A DNA stretch of 64,000 bases from Terrabacter sp. MAHUQ-38 (GCF_014518425.1 NZ_JACVCU010000005.1:124678-188677); one strand, 5' to 3'. Positions 50,850-59,411 are shown, counted from the first letter of the stretch. Notes: generated by a model not told the origin, from the sequence alone. Numbers and translations are program-made.

Positions 50850-51866
50850 TCACGCGAGCGGCGCGCCGTCCTCCAGGTAGAGGGTGGTGGCGCCGGGGTG
50901 GCCGTCCAGCACCGTGAGCAGCCGCTCGTTGTACGGGGCGACCTGCCCGGCCCAGTCGTTCGGTCCCGTCCAGTGGAGGTCGCGGATCTCCCGCTGCTGC
51001 AGGTGCGCCCGCTCGACGATGCGGTCATCGACGGTGCCGAGGTCGAAGACGAAGACGGTCGCGTCGGTCCACCCGTGCAGTGACGGCAGCCAGTTGACGG
51101 CGAGGAGCCGGCCGGCGGTGACGGTGAGGTCGAGCTCCTCCCGCAGCTCGCGGACGACGCACGCGGCCGGCGACTCGTTGCGGTCGACGACCCCTCCCGG
51201 CAGGTCCCACTCGCGTTTGTAGACGAGCTCGCACAGCAGCACCTGCCCGCTCGTCGACCGGATGACGCCCTGTGCGATGGCTCGCTTGGTCGGCAGGGCC
51301 GAGTCGAGCATCGCGGTGAAGCCCTCGCGGGTGTCGGGGTGGGCGTCGTCGCGGCGGCGGCCGAGGACGACGGTGTCCTGCCGTATGCCGCCGAGCGTGG
51401 CGTTGCCACGCAACAGCCCTTCGCGCCTCAGGCCCGCGCGCAGGGCCGTCCGGACGGCGGCCCGGTTGTCCGGGTTGACGTGCGCCTCGACGCGTTCGAG
51501 CCCGAGCGCGTCGAAGGCCCACTCGACGAGCAGGCGCACGGAGCGCCAGGTGAGCCCCTGACCCCGGAAGGGCGCGAAGACGGCCCAGGACAGCAGCCCG
51601 ACACCAGGGTCCTGCACGCGTACGTCGACCGTGCCGGCGGCGCGGCCGCGCCACTCGACCAGGAAGGTGACCTTCGAGCGTTCCGCCCACCCGGCGGCGG
51701 TCCGCGTGATCCAGTCGCGGTGCTGCTCAGCGAGCGGCTCGACGGCGGCGAAGTCGAACCAGTGGGCGATCTCCGCGTCGTGCAGGCCGCGTGTGGGCTC
51801 GCTGTCATCGAGGCTCCACGGCCGCAGCACCAGCTCGCCGTCGCGCAGGGTCGGCTGGTCGGTCAC
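50850..51866 (-). CDS. GNAT acetyltransferase fused to a Nudix hydrolase
   Basis: 338 residues in two domains. Residues 1 to ~168 are a RimJ/RimL-type GNAT N-acetyltransferase (LRDGELVLRPWSLDDSEPT; acetyl-CoA site near FRGQGLTWRSVRLLVEWA; ERVEAHVNPDNRAAVRTALR). Residues ~190-330 are Nudix, with the full box GGVVDRNESPAACVVRELRE continuing EELDL (224-247). The pairing suggests an enzyme that both acetylates and hydrolyses nucleotide-like substrates, but no substrate can be named. GTG 51866 follows TAGGCT by 6 bases, a leaderless start whose -10 contains the stop of the kinase gene upstream. Confidence 0.85.
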   Translation of the reverse strand: MTDQPTLRDGELVLRPWSLDDSEPTRGLHDAEIAHWFDFAAVEPLAEQHRDWITRTAAGWAERSKVTFLVEWRGRAAGTVDVRVQDPGVGLLSWAVFAPFRGQGLTWRSVRLLVEWAFDALGLERVEAHVNPDNRAAVRTALRAGLRREGLLRGNATLGGIRQDTVVLGRRRDDAHPDTREGFTAMLDSALPTKRAIAQGVIRSTSGQVLLCELVYKREWDLPGGVVDRNESPAACVVRELREELDLTVTAGRLLAVNWLPSLHGWTDATVFVFDLGTVDDRIVERAHLQQREIRDLHWTGPNDWAGQVAPYNERLLTVLDGHPGATTLYLEDGAPLA

Positions 51867-51872
51867 CGCACC

Positions 51873-51878
51873 AGCCTA
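51873..51878 (-). promoter_or_regulatory. -10 element of the GNAT-Nudix gene, overlapping the kinase stop codon
   Basis: TAGGCT on the minus strand, 6 bases before GTG 51866. Its first three bases (TAG) are the stop codon of the histidine kinase gene. Confidence 0.55.
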
Positions 51879-52895
51879 GGGACGGCCGTCCGCGAGGAGA
51901 GGCAGGGTCAGCTCGAAGCGGCAGCCGGTCCCGGCGTTGGCGACGGTGACCTCGCCGCCATGGGCGCGGGCGATGCCCCGGGCCACGGCGAGGCCGAGCC
52001 CGGCGCCGACACCCGCGGCCGGCGTCCGGGCGCTCGTGCCGCGCCATCCCGGCTCGAAGAGCCGGTCGAGCTCGTCGGCCGGGATGCCGCCGCAGCCGTC
52101 GGCGACGGCGATGCGGGCGACGTCGCTGCCCGCCGTGAGGGAGATGTCGACGGTCCCGCCGGCGTCGGTGTGCGTCAACGCGTTCGTCACGAGGTTGGCC
52201 AGGGCGCGCGACACCTCCCCTGCATCCACGGGGGCGGTGACGGCCTCGTCGGGGGCGGCCCCCTCGACCCGGACGCCGCGCCGGTCGGCGAGGACACGCG
52301 CGGACGCGAGCGCGTCGGACACCAGGTCACCGAGGTCGACGGGCATCCGGTCGAGGCGCAGGGTGCCCGACTGGAGACGGGACAGGGCCAGCAGTCCACC
52401 GACCATGTCGGACATGCGGTCGGCCTCGGCACGGATCCGCGCCGGGTAGGAGTCGTCGGCGGGTGCGTGCCCGTCCTCGAGGGCCTCGGCCATGGCCCGG
52501 ATGCCGGCGAGCGGAGTACGCAGGTCGTGCGAGACCCAGGCCACGAGCTCGCGCCGGTTCTCCTCGACCTGCCGGTCGCGCTCGCGCTCGGCTGCCTGCT
52601 CCGCGGCACGGCGCATGAGCTGTTGGACACGTCTGGCGATGAGCCAGCCGAAGACGGCCGCGATGGGCAGCGAGGTGGCGGTGACGACGAGCACCACGCC
52701 CTGGTCGTGCTCGTTGATGAACATCGCGCGCGTGGTGACCACGACCCCTGCCGCGACACTGAGGATGACGACGAGGGGCGCGACGACTGCGGCTGCGACC
52801 AGCGAACGCGCGGCGATGGCCCGCACCGCGACCGCTCCGACAGCCCCGACCGCGACGGCGGTCCCCGCGGCCAGGAGCGCGGCCTCGACGATCAC
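51876..52895 (-). CDS. Sensor histidine kinase
   Basis: 339 residues. Two or more N-terminal hydrophobic stretches (residues ~5-50 and ~62-82) anchor it in the membrane, with only a short loop outside, so it probably senses a membrane or small-molecule signal. The kinase part has H-box AWVSHDLRTPLAGIRAMAEA with His123, N-box LANLVTNALTHTDAGG, and G1/G2 motifs (VADGCGGIP, GVGAGLGLAVARGIARAHGG). GTG 52895 overlaps the stop of the response regulator gene (GTGA), so the two are a cognate pair. The signal is unknown. Confidence 0.9.
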   Translation of the reverse strand: MIVEAALLAAGTAVAVGAVGAVAVRAIAARSLVAAAVVAPLVVILSVAAGVVVTTRAMFINEHDQGVVLVVTATSLPIAAVFGWLIARRVQQLMRRAAEQAAERERDRQVEENRRELVAWVSHDLRTPLAGIRAMAEALEDGHAPADDSYPARIRAEADRMSDMVGGLLALSRLQSGTLRLDRMPVDLGDLVSDALASARVLADRRGVRVEGAAPDEAVTAPVDAGEVSRALANLVTNALTHTDAGGTVDISLTAGSDVARIAVADGCGGIPADELDRLFEPGWRGTSARTPAAGVGAGLGLAVARGIARAHGGEVTVANAGTGCRFELTLPLLADGRP

Positions 52896-53581
52896 GGCAC
52901 GCCGTCCCAGCGGTATCCGACACCCCACACGGTGGCGAGGCGGACCGGCTTCGCCGGGTCCGCCTCGACCTTCTCGCGAAGGCGCCGCACGTGGACGGTC
53001 ACGGTCGACTCGTCGCCGTACTCCCAGCCCCACACCTGCTCCATGAGCTCACGCCGGGAGAACGCCGTGCCCGGATGGGTCATCAGGTGCGCCAGGAGGT
53101 CGAACTCCCGGCTCGTGAGGTTCAGTGGCTCTTCGCCGATCCACGCCTGGTGCCGCCGCACGTCGACGCGCAGGTCGCCGTCGACGAGCGGGCCGGTCTG
53201 GGGAGCGGCCGGGGTCGGCGCCGAGCGGCGCAGGATGGACTGGATCCGCAGGACGAGCTCACGGCTGCTGAACGGCTTGGTCACGTAGTCGTCGGCACCG
53301 ATCTCCAGGCCGAGCACTCGGTCGGACTCCTCGCCCCGCGCCGTCAGCATGACGACGGGCAGGTCGCCGCGCTCGGACCGCATCCGACGGAAGACCTCCA
53401 GCCCGTCGAGACCGGGCAGGGTCAGGTCGAGGACGACGAGGTCGGGGGACCGGTCGCGTGCGGTGTCGACCGCGGCCAGCCCGTCACCCGCCAGGACGAC
53501 CTCGAGCCCAGCGCGCTCGAGGTAGCCCGCGACGACCTCGCGGACCGTGGGGTCGTCGTCGACGACGAGGACGGTGGGCAC
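52892..53581 (-). CDS. OmpR/PhoB-family response regulator
   Basis: 229 residues. Receiver domain with acidic pocket Asp8-10, phospho-acceptor Asp52 (VVLDLTLPGLDG), Thr in VVMLTARGEES and Lys in YVTKPFSSREL; then a winged-helix DNA-binding domain (LNLTSREFDLLAHLMTHPG, then GWEYGDESTVTVHVRRLREK). It should activate or repress genes on phosphorylation by the kinase encoded downstream. The GTG start follows TAGGCT by 6 bases and is probably leaderless. Confidence 0.93.
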   Translation of the reverse strand: MPTVLVVDDDPTVREVVAGYLERAGLEVVLAGDGLAAVDTARDRSPDLVVLDLTLPGLDGLEVFRRMRSERGDLPVVMLTARGEESDRVLGLEIGADDYVTKPFSSRELVLRIQSILRRSAPTPAAPQTGPLVDGDLRVDVRRHQAWIGEEPLNLTSREFDLLAHLMTHPGTAFSRRELMEQVWGWEYGDESTVTVHVRRLREKVEADPAKPVRLATVWGVGYRWDGVP

Positions 53582-53587
53582 GCCTCC

Positions 53588-53593
53588 AGCCTA
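53588..53593 (-). promoter_or_regulatory. -10 element of the two-component operon, leaderless type
   Basis: TAGGCT on the minus strand, then GGAGGC, then the GTG at 53581. The GGAGG is only one base from the start codon and so is probably not used as a ribosome site. Confidence 0.5.
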
Positions 53594-53654
53594 GGCAGGC
53601 CGCACGCAGCGCGTACCGCGAAACTCCTTGCGATCCGGTGACGTCGGATGACGC

Positions 53655-54620
53655 TCAGACCGGGTGCCGACGGGTTGCGAGGACGCCGAAGGCCAGGACG
53701 ACGACGAGCAGGCTGGCGCCGAGCATGTGGACGAGCACGAGCACCTCGGGCAGGTGCGTGAAGTACTGCACGTAGCCGACGAGGCCCTGCGCGACCGTGA
53801 CGACGAGGACCATGTCCCAGGCTCGTCGGGCCTCGTCCGTGGTGGCGGTGATGCGCACCGCGACGAGGGTCGCGATGACGAGGCCGCAGAAGAGCATGAC
53901 GGCGTCGGCGTGCATCCATGACACGAAGCGAGGGTCGAAGCCCGTCCGGGCCGGCGTGTCCGCGTCGCCCGAATGGGGGCCCGACCCGGTGACGACGGTG
54001 CCGAGCAGCAGGACGACGCCGCCGACGCCCGCCGTGCCCAGAGCCAGCCGCCGCGCAAGGGGGTGGACGACGAGCTCGCCCGGCCCGGACGCGTCGTCGC
54101 GCGCGCCGCGGACGAGAGCCGTCGAGAGGGCGACGAGGACCATCGACATGAGGAAGTGGAACATGACGGTCCACGGGTTGAGGCCCGTGCGCACCGTGAT
54201 GCCGCCGACGACGGCCTGCGCCGCGACGCCGCCGAGGACGGCGAGCGCCAGACGGTGCAGCCGTGGACGCGACGGCCAACGCAGGAGGACGACCAGGAGC
54301 GAGGCCACGGCGAGCAGGCCGACGACGCCGGTCAACGTGCGGTTCCCGAACTCCACGAGGTCGTGGTAGCTGCTCTCCGCGGTGCGCACCGGCGTGAACG
54401 AGCCGGGCTGGCACTCCGGCCACGTGCTGCAGCCCAGTCCGCTGCCGGTCAGGCGCACGATGCCTCCGGTGACGACGATCCCGACCTCGCCGACGAGGTT
54501 GGCGACGAGCAGCGGACGGGCCCAACGGGCGAGCGGGGCGGGCAGGTGGCTCGCGACGCGCGGAAGCACGCCCACGGCGGCTCCCCGGTCGGGGTCGGTC
54601 ACGGATGGCGTGGAGGACAC
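53655..54620 (-). CDS. ctaA: Heme A synthase (COX15/CtaA)
   Basis: 321 residues with about eight membrane spans. It oxidises the C8 methyl of heme O to give heme A for the aa3-type cytochrome oxidase. The first-half signature GGIVRLTGSGLGCSTWPECQ with its Cys pair, the heme-ligand His residues (ESSYHDLVEFGNR, MFHFLMS, SWMHADAV, LVHMLGA) are all present. GTG 54620 follows TACCCT by 6 bases and gives the right length; the earlier ATG in frame would add a non-conserved Arg-rich stretch. Acts after CtaB, encoded 3 kb away. Confidence 0.95.
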   Translation of the reverse strand: MSSTPSVTDPDRGAAVGVLPRVASHLPAPLARWARPLLVANLVGEVGIVVTGGIVRLTGSGLGCSTWPECQPGSFTPVRTAESSYHDLVEFGNRTLTGVVGLLAVASLLVVLLRWPSRPRLHRLALAVLGGVAAQAVVGGITVRTGLNPWTVMFHFLMSMVLVALSTALVRGARDDASGPGELVVHPLARRLALGTAGVGGVVLLLGTVVTGSGPHSGDADTPARTGFDPRFVSWMHADAVMLFCGLVIATLVAVRITATTDEARRAWDMVLVVTVAQGLVGYVQYFTHLPEVLVLVHMLGASLLVVVLAFGVLATRRHPV

Positions 54621-54626
54621 CCCGCA

Positions 54627-54632
54627 AGGGTA
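54627..54632 (-). promoter_or_regulatory. ctaA -10 element, leaderless type
   Basis: TACCCT on the minus strand, 6 bases before GTG 54620. It overlaps a GTATGCCG octamer. Confidence 0.45.
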
Positions 54633-54713
54633 TGCCGCGAGGTCGCGGCGTCCCGCATCGCCTCGGGTCGTGGGCTGCCGCACCTCCCGGCGCGTCGGAG
54701 AGGTCCGTGACCG

Positions 54714-55196
54714 TCAGCCCAGGCCGTCCCAGACCACGGCCGAACCAGCGTGGCCGGCCAGGACGACGGTGATGGTCGCGGCCAGTGCGGACAGCACGAC
54801 GAGGGTGCCCACGAGCACGTCCATGGCGTGGCCGCGAGGCGACTCCTCCTGCGGCGGGCGCGCGAACCAGAGCGCGACGAGGGTCAGCACCATGAACGCG
54901 AGGCAGAAGAGCTTCGCCCGGTCGCCCCAGTCGGTGTGCTCCGCGAGCAGGTCGAAGTTCGTCGTGTCCGGCCGACCCGCGTTGATGCGACGCTCGAGCG
55001 CCTCACCGCTCTCGGCGGCCACGAACGCGGAGGCGCCCGAGACGACCGCGCCGAGGGCCGTCGGCCAGCGCAGGAGACGTCGCCACCCCGGCCGCACGGC
55101 GTACGCGATGGCGGCGAGCGCTGACAGGGGCACGAGCACGACCACGGCGTGGATCACGAGGGCGTGCATCGGAAGACCGAGGATGTAGTCGAACAC
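54714..55196 (-). CDS. DUF2231 family membrane protein
   Basis: 160 residues with four membrane spans (MHALVIHAVVVLVPLSALAA, then around 45-60, 97-112 and 128-148). It matches DUF2231, which has conserved His residues in the first span (H11 and H16 here, LPMHALVIH) and is often encoded near respiratory or heme genes; the His residues could bind heme. Function is unestablished. It lies between the ABC exporter and ctaA on the same strand, with a 53-base gap after the permease gene. Confidence 0.8.
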   Translation of the reverse strand: MFDYILGLPMHALVIHAVVVLVPLSALAAIAYAVRPGWRRLLRWPTALGAVVSGASAFVAAESGEALERRINAGRPDTTNFDLLAEHTDWGDRAKLFCLAFMVLTLVALWFARPPQEESPRGHAMDVLVGTLVVLSALAATITVVLAGHAGSAVVWDGLG

Positions 55197-55249
55197 GTCG
55201 CCTCCAGGCCGGGTCGGGGTGGTCGGATGGTGCGGTCAGGGTGCTCGAG

Positions 55250-56020
55250 TCAGTCGTCGAACCGGAACAGGCGCGCCGCGAGGGCGCTGGCCACCGCTCC
55301 CCACGCGAGGACGACGCCGAGGGCGAGAAGGTTCAGGCTGCCGTCGACGAAGGCCGACCGGAGCCCGTCGGCGAGGCCCGCCGACGGGAGGTACGCGGCC
55401 ACCGCACCCAGACCTCCCGGCAGCTCGGTGCGCGGCACCACCACCCCGCCGAGGGCGAGCAGCAGCACCCACACGAGGTTGGCGATCGCGAGCACCGCCT
55501 CGGCCCGGAGCGTCCCGGCGAGCAGGAGGGCGAGCGCCACGAAGGCCCACGTGCCCGCGACGAGGAAGAGGACGGCATACGCCGTGCCCGCCAGGAGGGG
55601 CTCCCACCCCAGCGCCAGACCGAGACCCGCGATGACGACGACCTGGACCAGCTCGACGGCCAGCGTCGCGAGGACCTTCGCTGCGACGAGACCGCCGCGA
55701 CCGAGCGGCGTGACGCCCAGGTAGCGCAGAACCGCGTACCGCCGGTCGAAGCCGGTGGCGATGGCCTGGGCGGTGAAGGCCGCCGAGATGACGCAGAGGG
55801 CGACGACACCCGGCGTCGCCACGTCGAGGCGCTCACCTGGTCCGAGTGACGGCGAAGACGTGACGCTGAGGCCGAAGAGCGCGAGGGCGGGCAGCACGAG
55901 CGAGACCAGCAGCTGCTCGCCGTTGCGCAGGAGGCTGCCCATCTCGAACCCGGCTTGCGCGAGCACGCGTCGGCGTGGCGACGCCGCCCGTGGGGTCGTG
56001 GAGGTGGCGGCGGTGCTCAC
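55250..56020 (-). CDS. ABC-2 type exporter permease
   Basis: 256 residues with six predicted membrane spans, typical of an ABC-2 permease (MGSLLRNGEQLLVSLVLPAL is the usual amphipathic lead-in). It forms the channel powered by the ATPase encoded just upstream. GTG 56020 overlaps the ATPase stop (GTGA). The arrangement next to ctaA is common in actinobacteria. Substrate unknown: candidates are drugs, lipids or heme-related compounds. Confidence 0.87.
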   Translation of the reverse strand: MSTAATSTTPRAASPRRRVLAQAGFEMGSLLRNGEQLLVSLVLPALALFGLSVTSSPSLGPGERLDVATPGVVALCVISAAFTAQAIATGFDRRYAVLRYLGVTPLGRGGLVAAKVLATLAVELVQVVVIAGLGLALGWEPLLAGTAYAVLFLVAGTWAFVALALLLAGTLRAEAVLAIANLVWVLLLALGGVVVPRTELPGGLGAVAAYLPSAGLADGLRSAFVDGSLNLLALGVVLAWGAVASALAARLFRFDD

Positions 56021-56727
56021 GCGGCTCCCTTGCGGGTCAGGCTGAAGTAGACGTCCTCGAGCGACCGTCCCTGCGTCACGGCATCGGGCGAGCCCTCGGC
56101 CACCGTGCGCCCGGCGTTCATGATGACGAGGTGGTCGCCGAGCCGCTCGGCCTCCTCGAAGGAGTGGGTCGTGACGACGACGGTCGCACCGGCGTCGCGC
56201 TGCTCGATGACGAGGTCCCACACGTCGAGGCGGCCGTGGGGGTCGAGCCCGGCGGCAGGCTCGTCGAGGAAGAGGACCTCCGGGCGTCCCAGCAGGGCCG
56301 CCGCGAGCGCGAGGCGCTGCTTCTGCCCACCCGAGAGGCGGCGCACGGTCGTCGCCGCGAAGTCCGTCACACCCAGCCGCGCGGCGACCACGTCGGCGTC
56401 GACCGGGTCGGCGTAGAGGCGGGCGAGGTGGTGCAGGAGCCGCAGCGGCTTCGTGCCGTTGGGCAGCCCGCCGGACTGGAGCATGACCCCGACGCGGGCC
56501 CGGTGGTCGGCGCCCGCATGCCACGGGTCGGTGCCGAGGACGCGCACCGTCCCGCCGTCGGGGCGCCCGAGCCCGACCGCGCACTCGACCGCCGTGGTCT
56601 TGCCGGCGCCGTTCGGGCCGAGGACGGCAGTGATGCGGCCCGCGGGGGCCGACCACGTCAGTCCGTCGAGCGCCGTGACGGGACCGAACGCGCGGTGAAG
56701 GCCGGACAGTGTCACCGCTGCGGTCAT
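56017..56727 (-). CDS. ABC transporter ATP-binding protein
   Basis: 236 residues: Walker A GPNGAGKTT, Q-loop GVMLQSGGLPNG, signature RLSGGQKQRLALAAALLG, Walker B VLFLDEPAAGLDP, switch His in VVTTHSFEEAERLG. These place it with the ABC-2 exporter ATPases (CcmA/DrrA type). It pairs with the permease encoded immediately downstream. The ATG at 56727 lies 8 bases after TAGACT; this -10 overlaps the divergent psd -10. The frame is open further upstream but would run through the psd promoter. Confidence 0.9.
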   Translation of the reverse strand: MTAAVTLSGLHRAFGPVTALDGLTWSAPAGRITAVLGPNGAGKTTAVECAVGLGRPDGGTVRVLGTDPWHAGADHRARVGVMLQSGGLPNGTKPLRLLHHLARLYADPVDADVVAARLGVTDFAATTVRRLSGGQKQRLALAAALLGRPEVLFLDEPAAGLDPHGRLDVWDLVIEQRDAGATVVVTTHSFEEAERLGDHLVIMNAGRTVAEGSPDAVTQGRSLEDVYFSLTRKGAA

Positions 56728-56735
56728 GGCCCATG

Positions 56736-56745
56736 AGTCTAGGCT
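56736..56745. promoter_or_regulatory. Overlapping divergent -10 elements (ABC exporter and psd)
   Basis: In the ten bases AGTCTAGGCT, the minus strand reads TAGACT (56741-56736) toward the ATPase gene and the plus strand reads TAGGCT (56740-56745) toward psd. Two polymerases could not occupy them at once, so the operons may compete. Confidence 0.45.
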
Positions 56746-56823
56746 CGGTCCCGACGACATCGACCGCGACCTCCACGTGGCGGTCGGACCTGCCCCGCCT
56801 CGACCCTGACGGAGACCACACCC

Positions 56824-57489
56824 GTGAAGATCGACCCAGCCGCCAAGCCCTTCACAGCGCTGGCCGCCGTTCCCACGGTGATCGCCGCGCTGGCCCGCCG
56901 ACCGCGCACGACCGCCGCCCTCGGCCTGCTCACCGCCGGGGTGACCCTCTTCTTCCGCGACCCCGACCGCACACCGGACCACACCCCCGTCACCGACCCC
57001 GACGTCGTCCTCGCGCCGGCCGACGGCATCGTCATGCACGTCGGAGAGCCGCAGCGCGGCATCGCGCCGCCGGGGGAGTGGCAACAGGTCAGCATCTTCC
57101 TGTCACTGCTCGACGTCCACATGAACCGCTCGCCCTACGGCGGCCGGGTCATCGACGTGACGCACACTCCCGGCCGCTTCCTGGCCGCCTACCGCGCCGA
57201 GAGCGCGACCAAGAACGAGCGCAGCGAGATCATCGTCGAGCGGGTCGTCGGCGGGCAGGCGCGTCGCGTGATCTACCGCCAGCTCGTCGGTCAGCTCGCG
57301 CGCCGCATCGTGACCCGCATCCAGCCCGGCGACGAGATCGCCACGGGCGGGCGCATGGGGCTGATGAAGTTCGGCTCCCGCATGGACGTCTTCGTGCCGC
57401 CGGAGGTGCAGCTCGAGGTGACGAAGGGCAAACGGGCCATCGGGGGAGAGACGGTGCTGGGTCGCTTCCCGGCGACGGACCCGTCGTGA
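56824..57489 (+). CDS. psd: Phosphatidylserine decarboxylase proenzyme
   Basis: 221 residues. It decarboxylates phosphatidylserine to phosphatidylethanolamine at the membrane. Conserved are FFRDPDRTPDH, VVLAPADGIVMHVGE, ISIFLSLLDVHMNR-like VSIFLSLLDVHMNR and the self-cleavage site MKFGSRMDVFVP, where Ser becomes the pyruvoyl cofactor. The short form (~220 aa) is the PSD-A type. One hydrophobic stretch near residue 35 could anchor it. The next gene, pssA, makes its substrate and overlaps its stop (GTGA). Confidence 0.95.
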   Translation: MKIDPAAKPFTALAAVPTVIAALARRPRTTAALGLLTAGVTLFFRDPDRTPDHTPVTDPDVVLAPADGIVMHVGEPQRGIAPPGEWQQVSIFLSLLDVHMNRSPYGGRVIDVTHTPGRFLAAYRAESATKNERSEIIVERVVGGQARRVIYRQLVGQLARRIVTRIQPGDEIATGGRMGLMKFGSRMDVFVPPEVQLEVTKGKRAIGGETVLGRFPATDPS

Positions 57490-58517
57490 GCGGCGAGCCG
57501 GCGTCCGAGCGAGGCAGGCGGGGCGTCGACCCCGACTCCGACGCGGAACGACCTCGTCGCCGCGACCGGGTGACGCGGCGCATCAGGCTCGTCTCGGCGA
57601 CCGGCGCGCGGGTCATCCCGTTCGACCGGCTCAACCCGCGGGTGCGCGCGCGCGCGACGCTGCCCAGCCTCTTCACGCTCGGCAACATGCTGTGCGGCTT
57701 CTCGGCCGTGCTGCTGTCGTTCCAGGGCCAGTTCCGCGCCGCCGCCGTGCTCATCGGCATCTCGATCGTGCTCGACATCTGTGACGGTGCGGTGGCCCGT
57801 GCGGTGGGGGCCATCACCCCGTTCGGCCTGCAGTTCGACTCGCTCGCCGACCTCATCTCCTTCGGCATCGCCCCCGCTGTGCTCGTCTACACCTGGGCGC
57901 TACCGGCGTACCCCGTGTGGGCGTGGGCCGGGGCCATGTTCTGGCTCGCCTGCGCGGCGTACCGCCTCGCCCGGTTCAACGTGACGATCGACCCGCTCGC
58001 CGACAAGCGGTACTTCGTCGGGCTGGCGAGCCCCGGTGCGGCGGGCGTCGTCATCGCCACGGTGATGGCGATCGGCGAGCCGCTCCTCGACTGGGACCCG
58101 CTCCTGCCGATCGTGGCCGGGGTGCTGCCGGCCGCGCTGATGGCGTCGTCGTTCCGCTTCCGGTCCTTCCGTGACCTGCTGTCACCACGGCACCTCCGGA
58201 TCAGCGTGCCGCTCGCGGTCCTCGTCCTGCTCGGGCTCGTCCTCGTCCCGGGCCCGACCGGCCTGGCGCTCGCGTACGGCTACGTCCTCACGAGCCCGCT
58301 CGGGTGGCTCACCGCGCCGCTACGACGTCGGTGGTTCGGGCCTGATGCCGTCGCGCCGCCGCGCACGAGGCTGCCGTCGGTGATCATGCCGCCACAGCCC
58401 GACGGGCAGGCGGACGAGGATGCCGACGATGCCGACGTCGACGACGAGGACGCATTCGAGGTCGACGACCCGGACGACGACTGTGCCGCGGGTCCGGAGG
58501 ACCTGCCGAGCCGGTAA
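57486..58517 (+). CDS. pssA: CDP-diacylglycerol-serine O-phosphatidyltransferase
   Basis: 343 residues. It makes phosphatidylserine from CDP-diacylglycerol and serine, feeding Psd. After a basic ~35-residue N terminus come about eight membrane spans with the CDP-alcohol phosphotransferase motif DGAVARAVGAITPFGLQFDS continuing LAD. The C terminus is a strongly acidic tail (Asp/Glu-rich from about residue 310). GTG 57486 overlaps the psd stop, so the pathway pair is co-translated. The stop codon overlaps a candidate iron-regulator box that faces sufR. Confidence 0.95.
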   Translation: MSGEPASERGRRGVDPDSDAERPRRRDRVTRRIRLVSATGARVIPFDRLNPRVRARATLPSLFTLGNMLCGFSAVLLSFQGQFRAAAVLIGISIVLDICDGAVARAVGAITPFGLQFDSLADLISFGIAPAVLVYTWALPAYPVWAWAGAMFWLACAAYRLARFNVTIDPLADKRYFVGLASPGAAGVVIATVMAIGEPLLDWDPLLPIVAGVLPAALMASSFRFRSFRDLLSPRHLRISVPLAVLVLLGLVLVPGPTGLALAYGYVLTSPLGWLTAPLRRRWFGPDAVAPPRTRLPSVIMPPQPDGQADEDADDADVDDEDAFEVDDPDDDCAAGPEDLPSR

Positions 58518-58528
58518 GGCGTACCTAA
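58510..58528 (+). promoter_or_regulatory. Candidate IdeR/DtxR iron box upstream of sufR
   Basis: The 19 bases match the IdeR consensus TTAGGTTAGGCTAACCTAA at 13 positions by my count. The box spans the pssA stop codon and lies 35 bases before the sufR start, a suitable place for repression by iron. Confidence 0.35.
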
Positions 58529-58553
58529 CTGGAACTCTCGCGGGTAATTACGT

Positions 58554-58565
58554 CACAATGGTGTG
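58554..58565 (+). promoter_or_regulatory. Candidate SufR operator at the sufR start
   Basis: CACA-ATGG-TGTG is an inverted repeat that covers the sufR start codon (58563), following a TAATTA -10-like element (58545-58550). SufR autoregulates suf operons in other bacteria; the assignment here is inference. Confidence 0.4.
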
Positions 58566-59411
58566 GTGTTTATCGGAGAGCACGCCCAGCGTGAGACGAA
58601 GGACGGCGAGCACGTCTCGCCGCTCGAGTCGCGCACGCGCTCGCGGGTGCTCCACATGGTCTCCGCAGACGGCCCCATCACGGCCGCCGAGCTCGGCCGT
58701 CACCTCGACCTGACCCCGGCCGCGGTCCGCCGCCACCTCGACGCGCTCGTCGAGCAGGGCGCGGTCGTCCCGCACGAGCCCACGAGCGGCCGCCGGGGCC
58801 GCGGTCGTCCGGCCCGCGCCTACGTCGTCTCCGACGCCGGGCACAACTCCCTCGAGGCCGACTACGACTCGCTGGCCGTCGAGGTCCTGCGCTACCTCGA
58901 GACCAACGCGGGTGCCGACGCGGTCAGCGACTTCGCCCGCACCCGGGTCGCGGCGCTCGAGGAGCGGTATGCCGCCCGGCTCGAGGCCGCCGGCGACGAC
59001 CCCGCCGCTCGCACCGAGGCCCTCGTCGAGGCGCTCAGTGAGGACGGCTTCGCCGCCACGGCCCGCCCCGTCGGTGCCGGGGGCCTGACCGGCGTCCAGC
59101 TGTGCCAGGGACACTGCCCGGTGCAGCACGTCGCCACCGAGTTCCCGGCCTTCTGCGAGGCCGAGACCGACGCGTTCTCCCGGCTCCTCGGGGTCCACGT
59201 CCAGCGACTGGCGACCCTCGCGGGCGGGCACCACGTCTGCACCACCTTCGTCCCGACCGGTGGGATCACCGCCCGCACCCGGAAGACCCCGCCCACCCCG
59301 GGTGTTGTCGCCGACGACGACTCGACCCAGATCACGCCGGACCCGACCGCCGGCACGCCCACGACCGCACGGACCGACACGCTCACGCACGTCAAGGAAG
59401 GTTCCTCATGA
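58563..59411 (+). CDS. sufR: Fe-S cluster-sensing transcriptional regulator SufR
   Basis: 282 residues. N-terminal winged helix-turn-helix ([40 protein letters not shown]) and a C-terminal cluster-binding region with Cys181, Cys185, Cys198 ([18 protein letters not shown]) and Cys226. SufR with a bound cluster represses the suf operon and releases it when clusters are short. Its Ser/Thr-rich end is not conserved. GTG 58563 is the first of two adjacent GTGs; an ATG at 58558 is out of frame. The stop overlaps the sufB start (ATGA). Confidence 0.93.
   Translation: MVFIGEHAQRETKDGEHVSPLESRTRSRVLHMVSADGPITAAELGRHLDLTPAAVRRHLDALVEQGAVVPHEPTSGRRGRGRPARAYVVSDAGHNSLEADYDSLAVEVLRYLETNAGADAVSDFARTRVAALEERYAARLEAAGDDPAARTEALVEALSEDGFAATARPVGAGGLTGVQLCQGHCPVQHVATEFPAFCEAETDAFSRLLGVHVQRLATLAGGHHVCTTFVPTGGITARTRKTPPTPGVVADDDSTQITPDPTAGTPTTARTDTLTHVKEGSS

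Noticed and set aside
58558-58713. ATG 58558 as the start of sufR
   Set aside because: It is out of frame with SufR and leads to a short Arg/Ser-rich frame with no domain.
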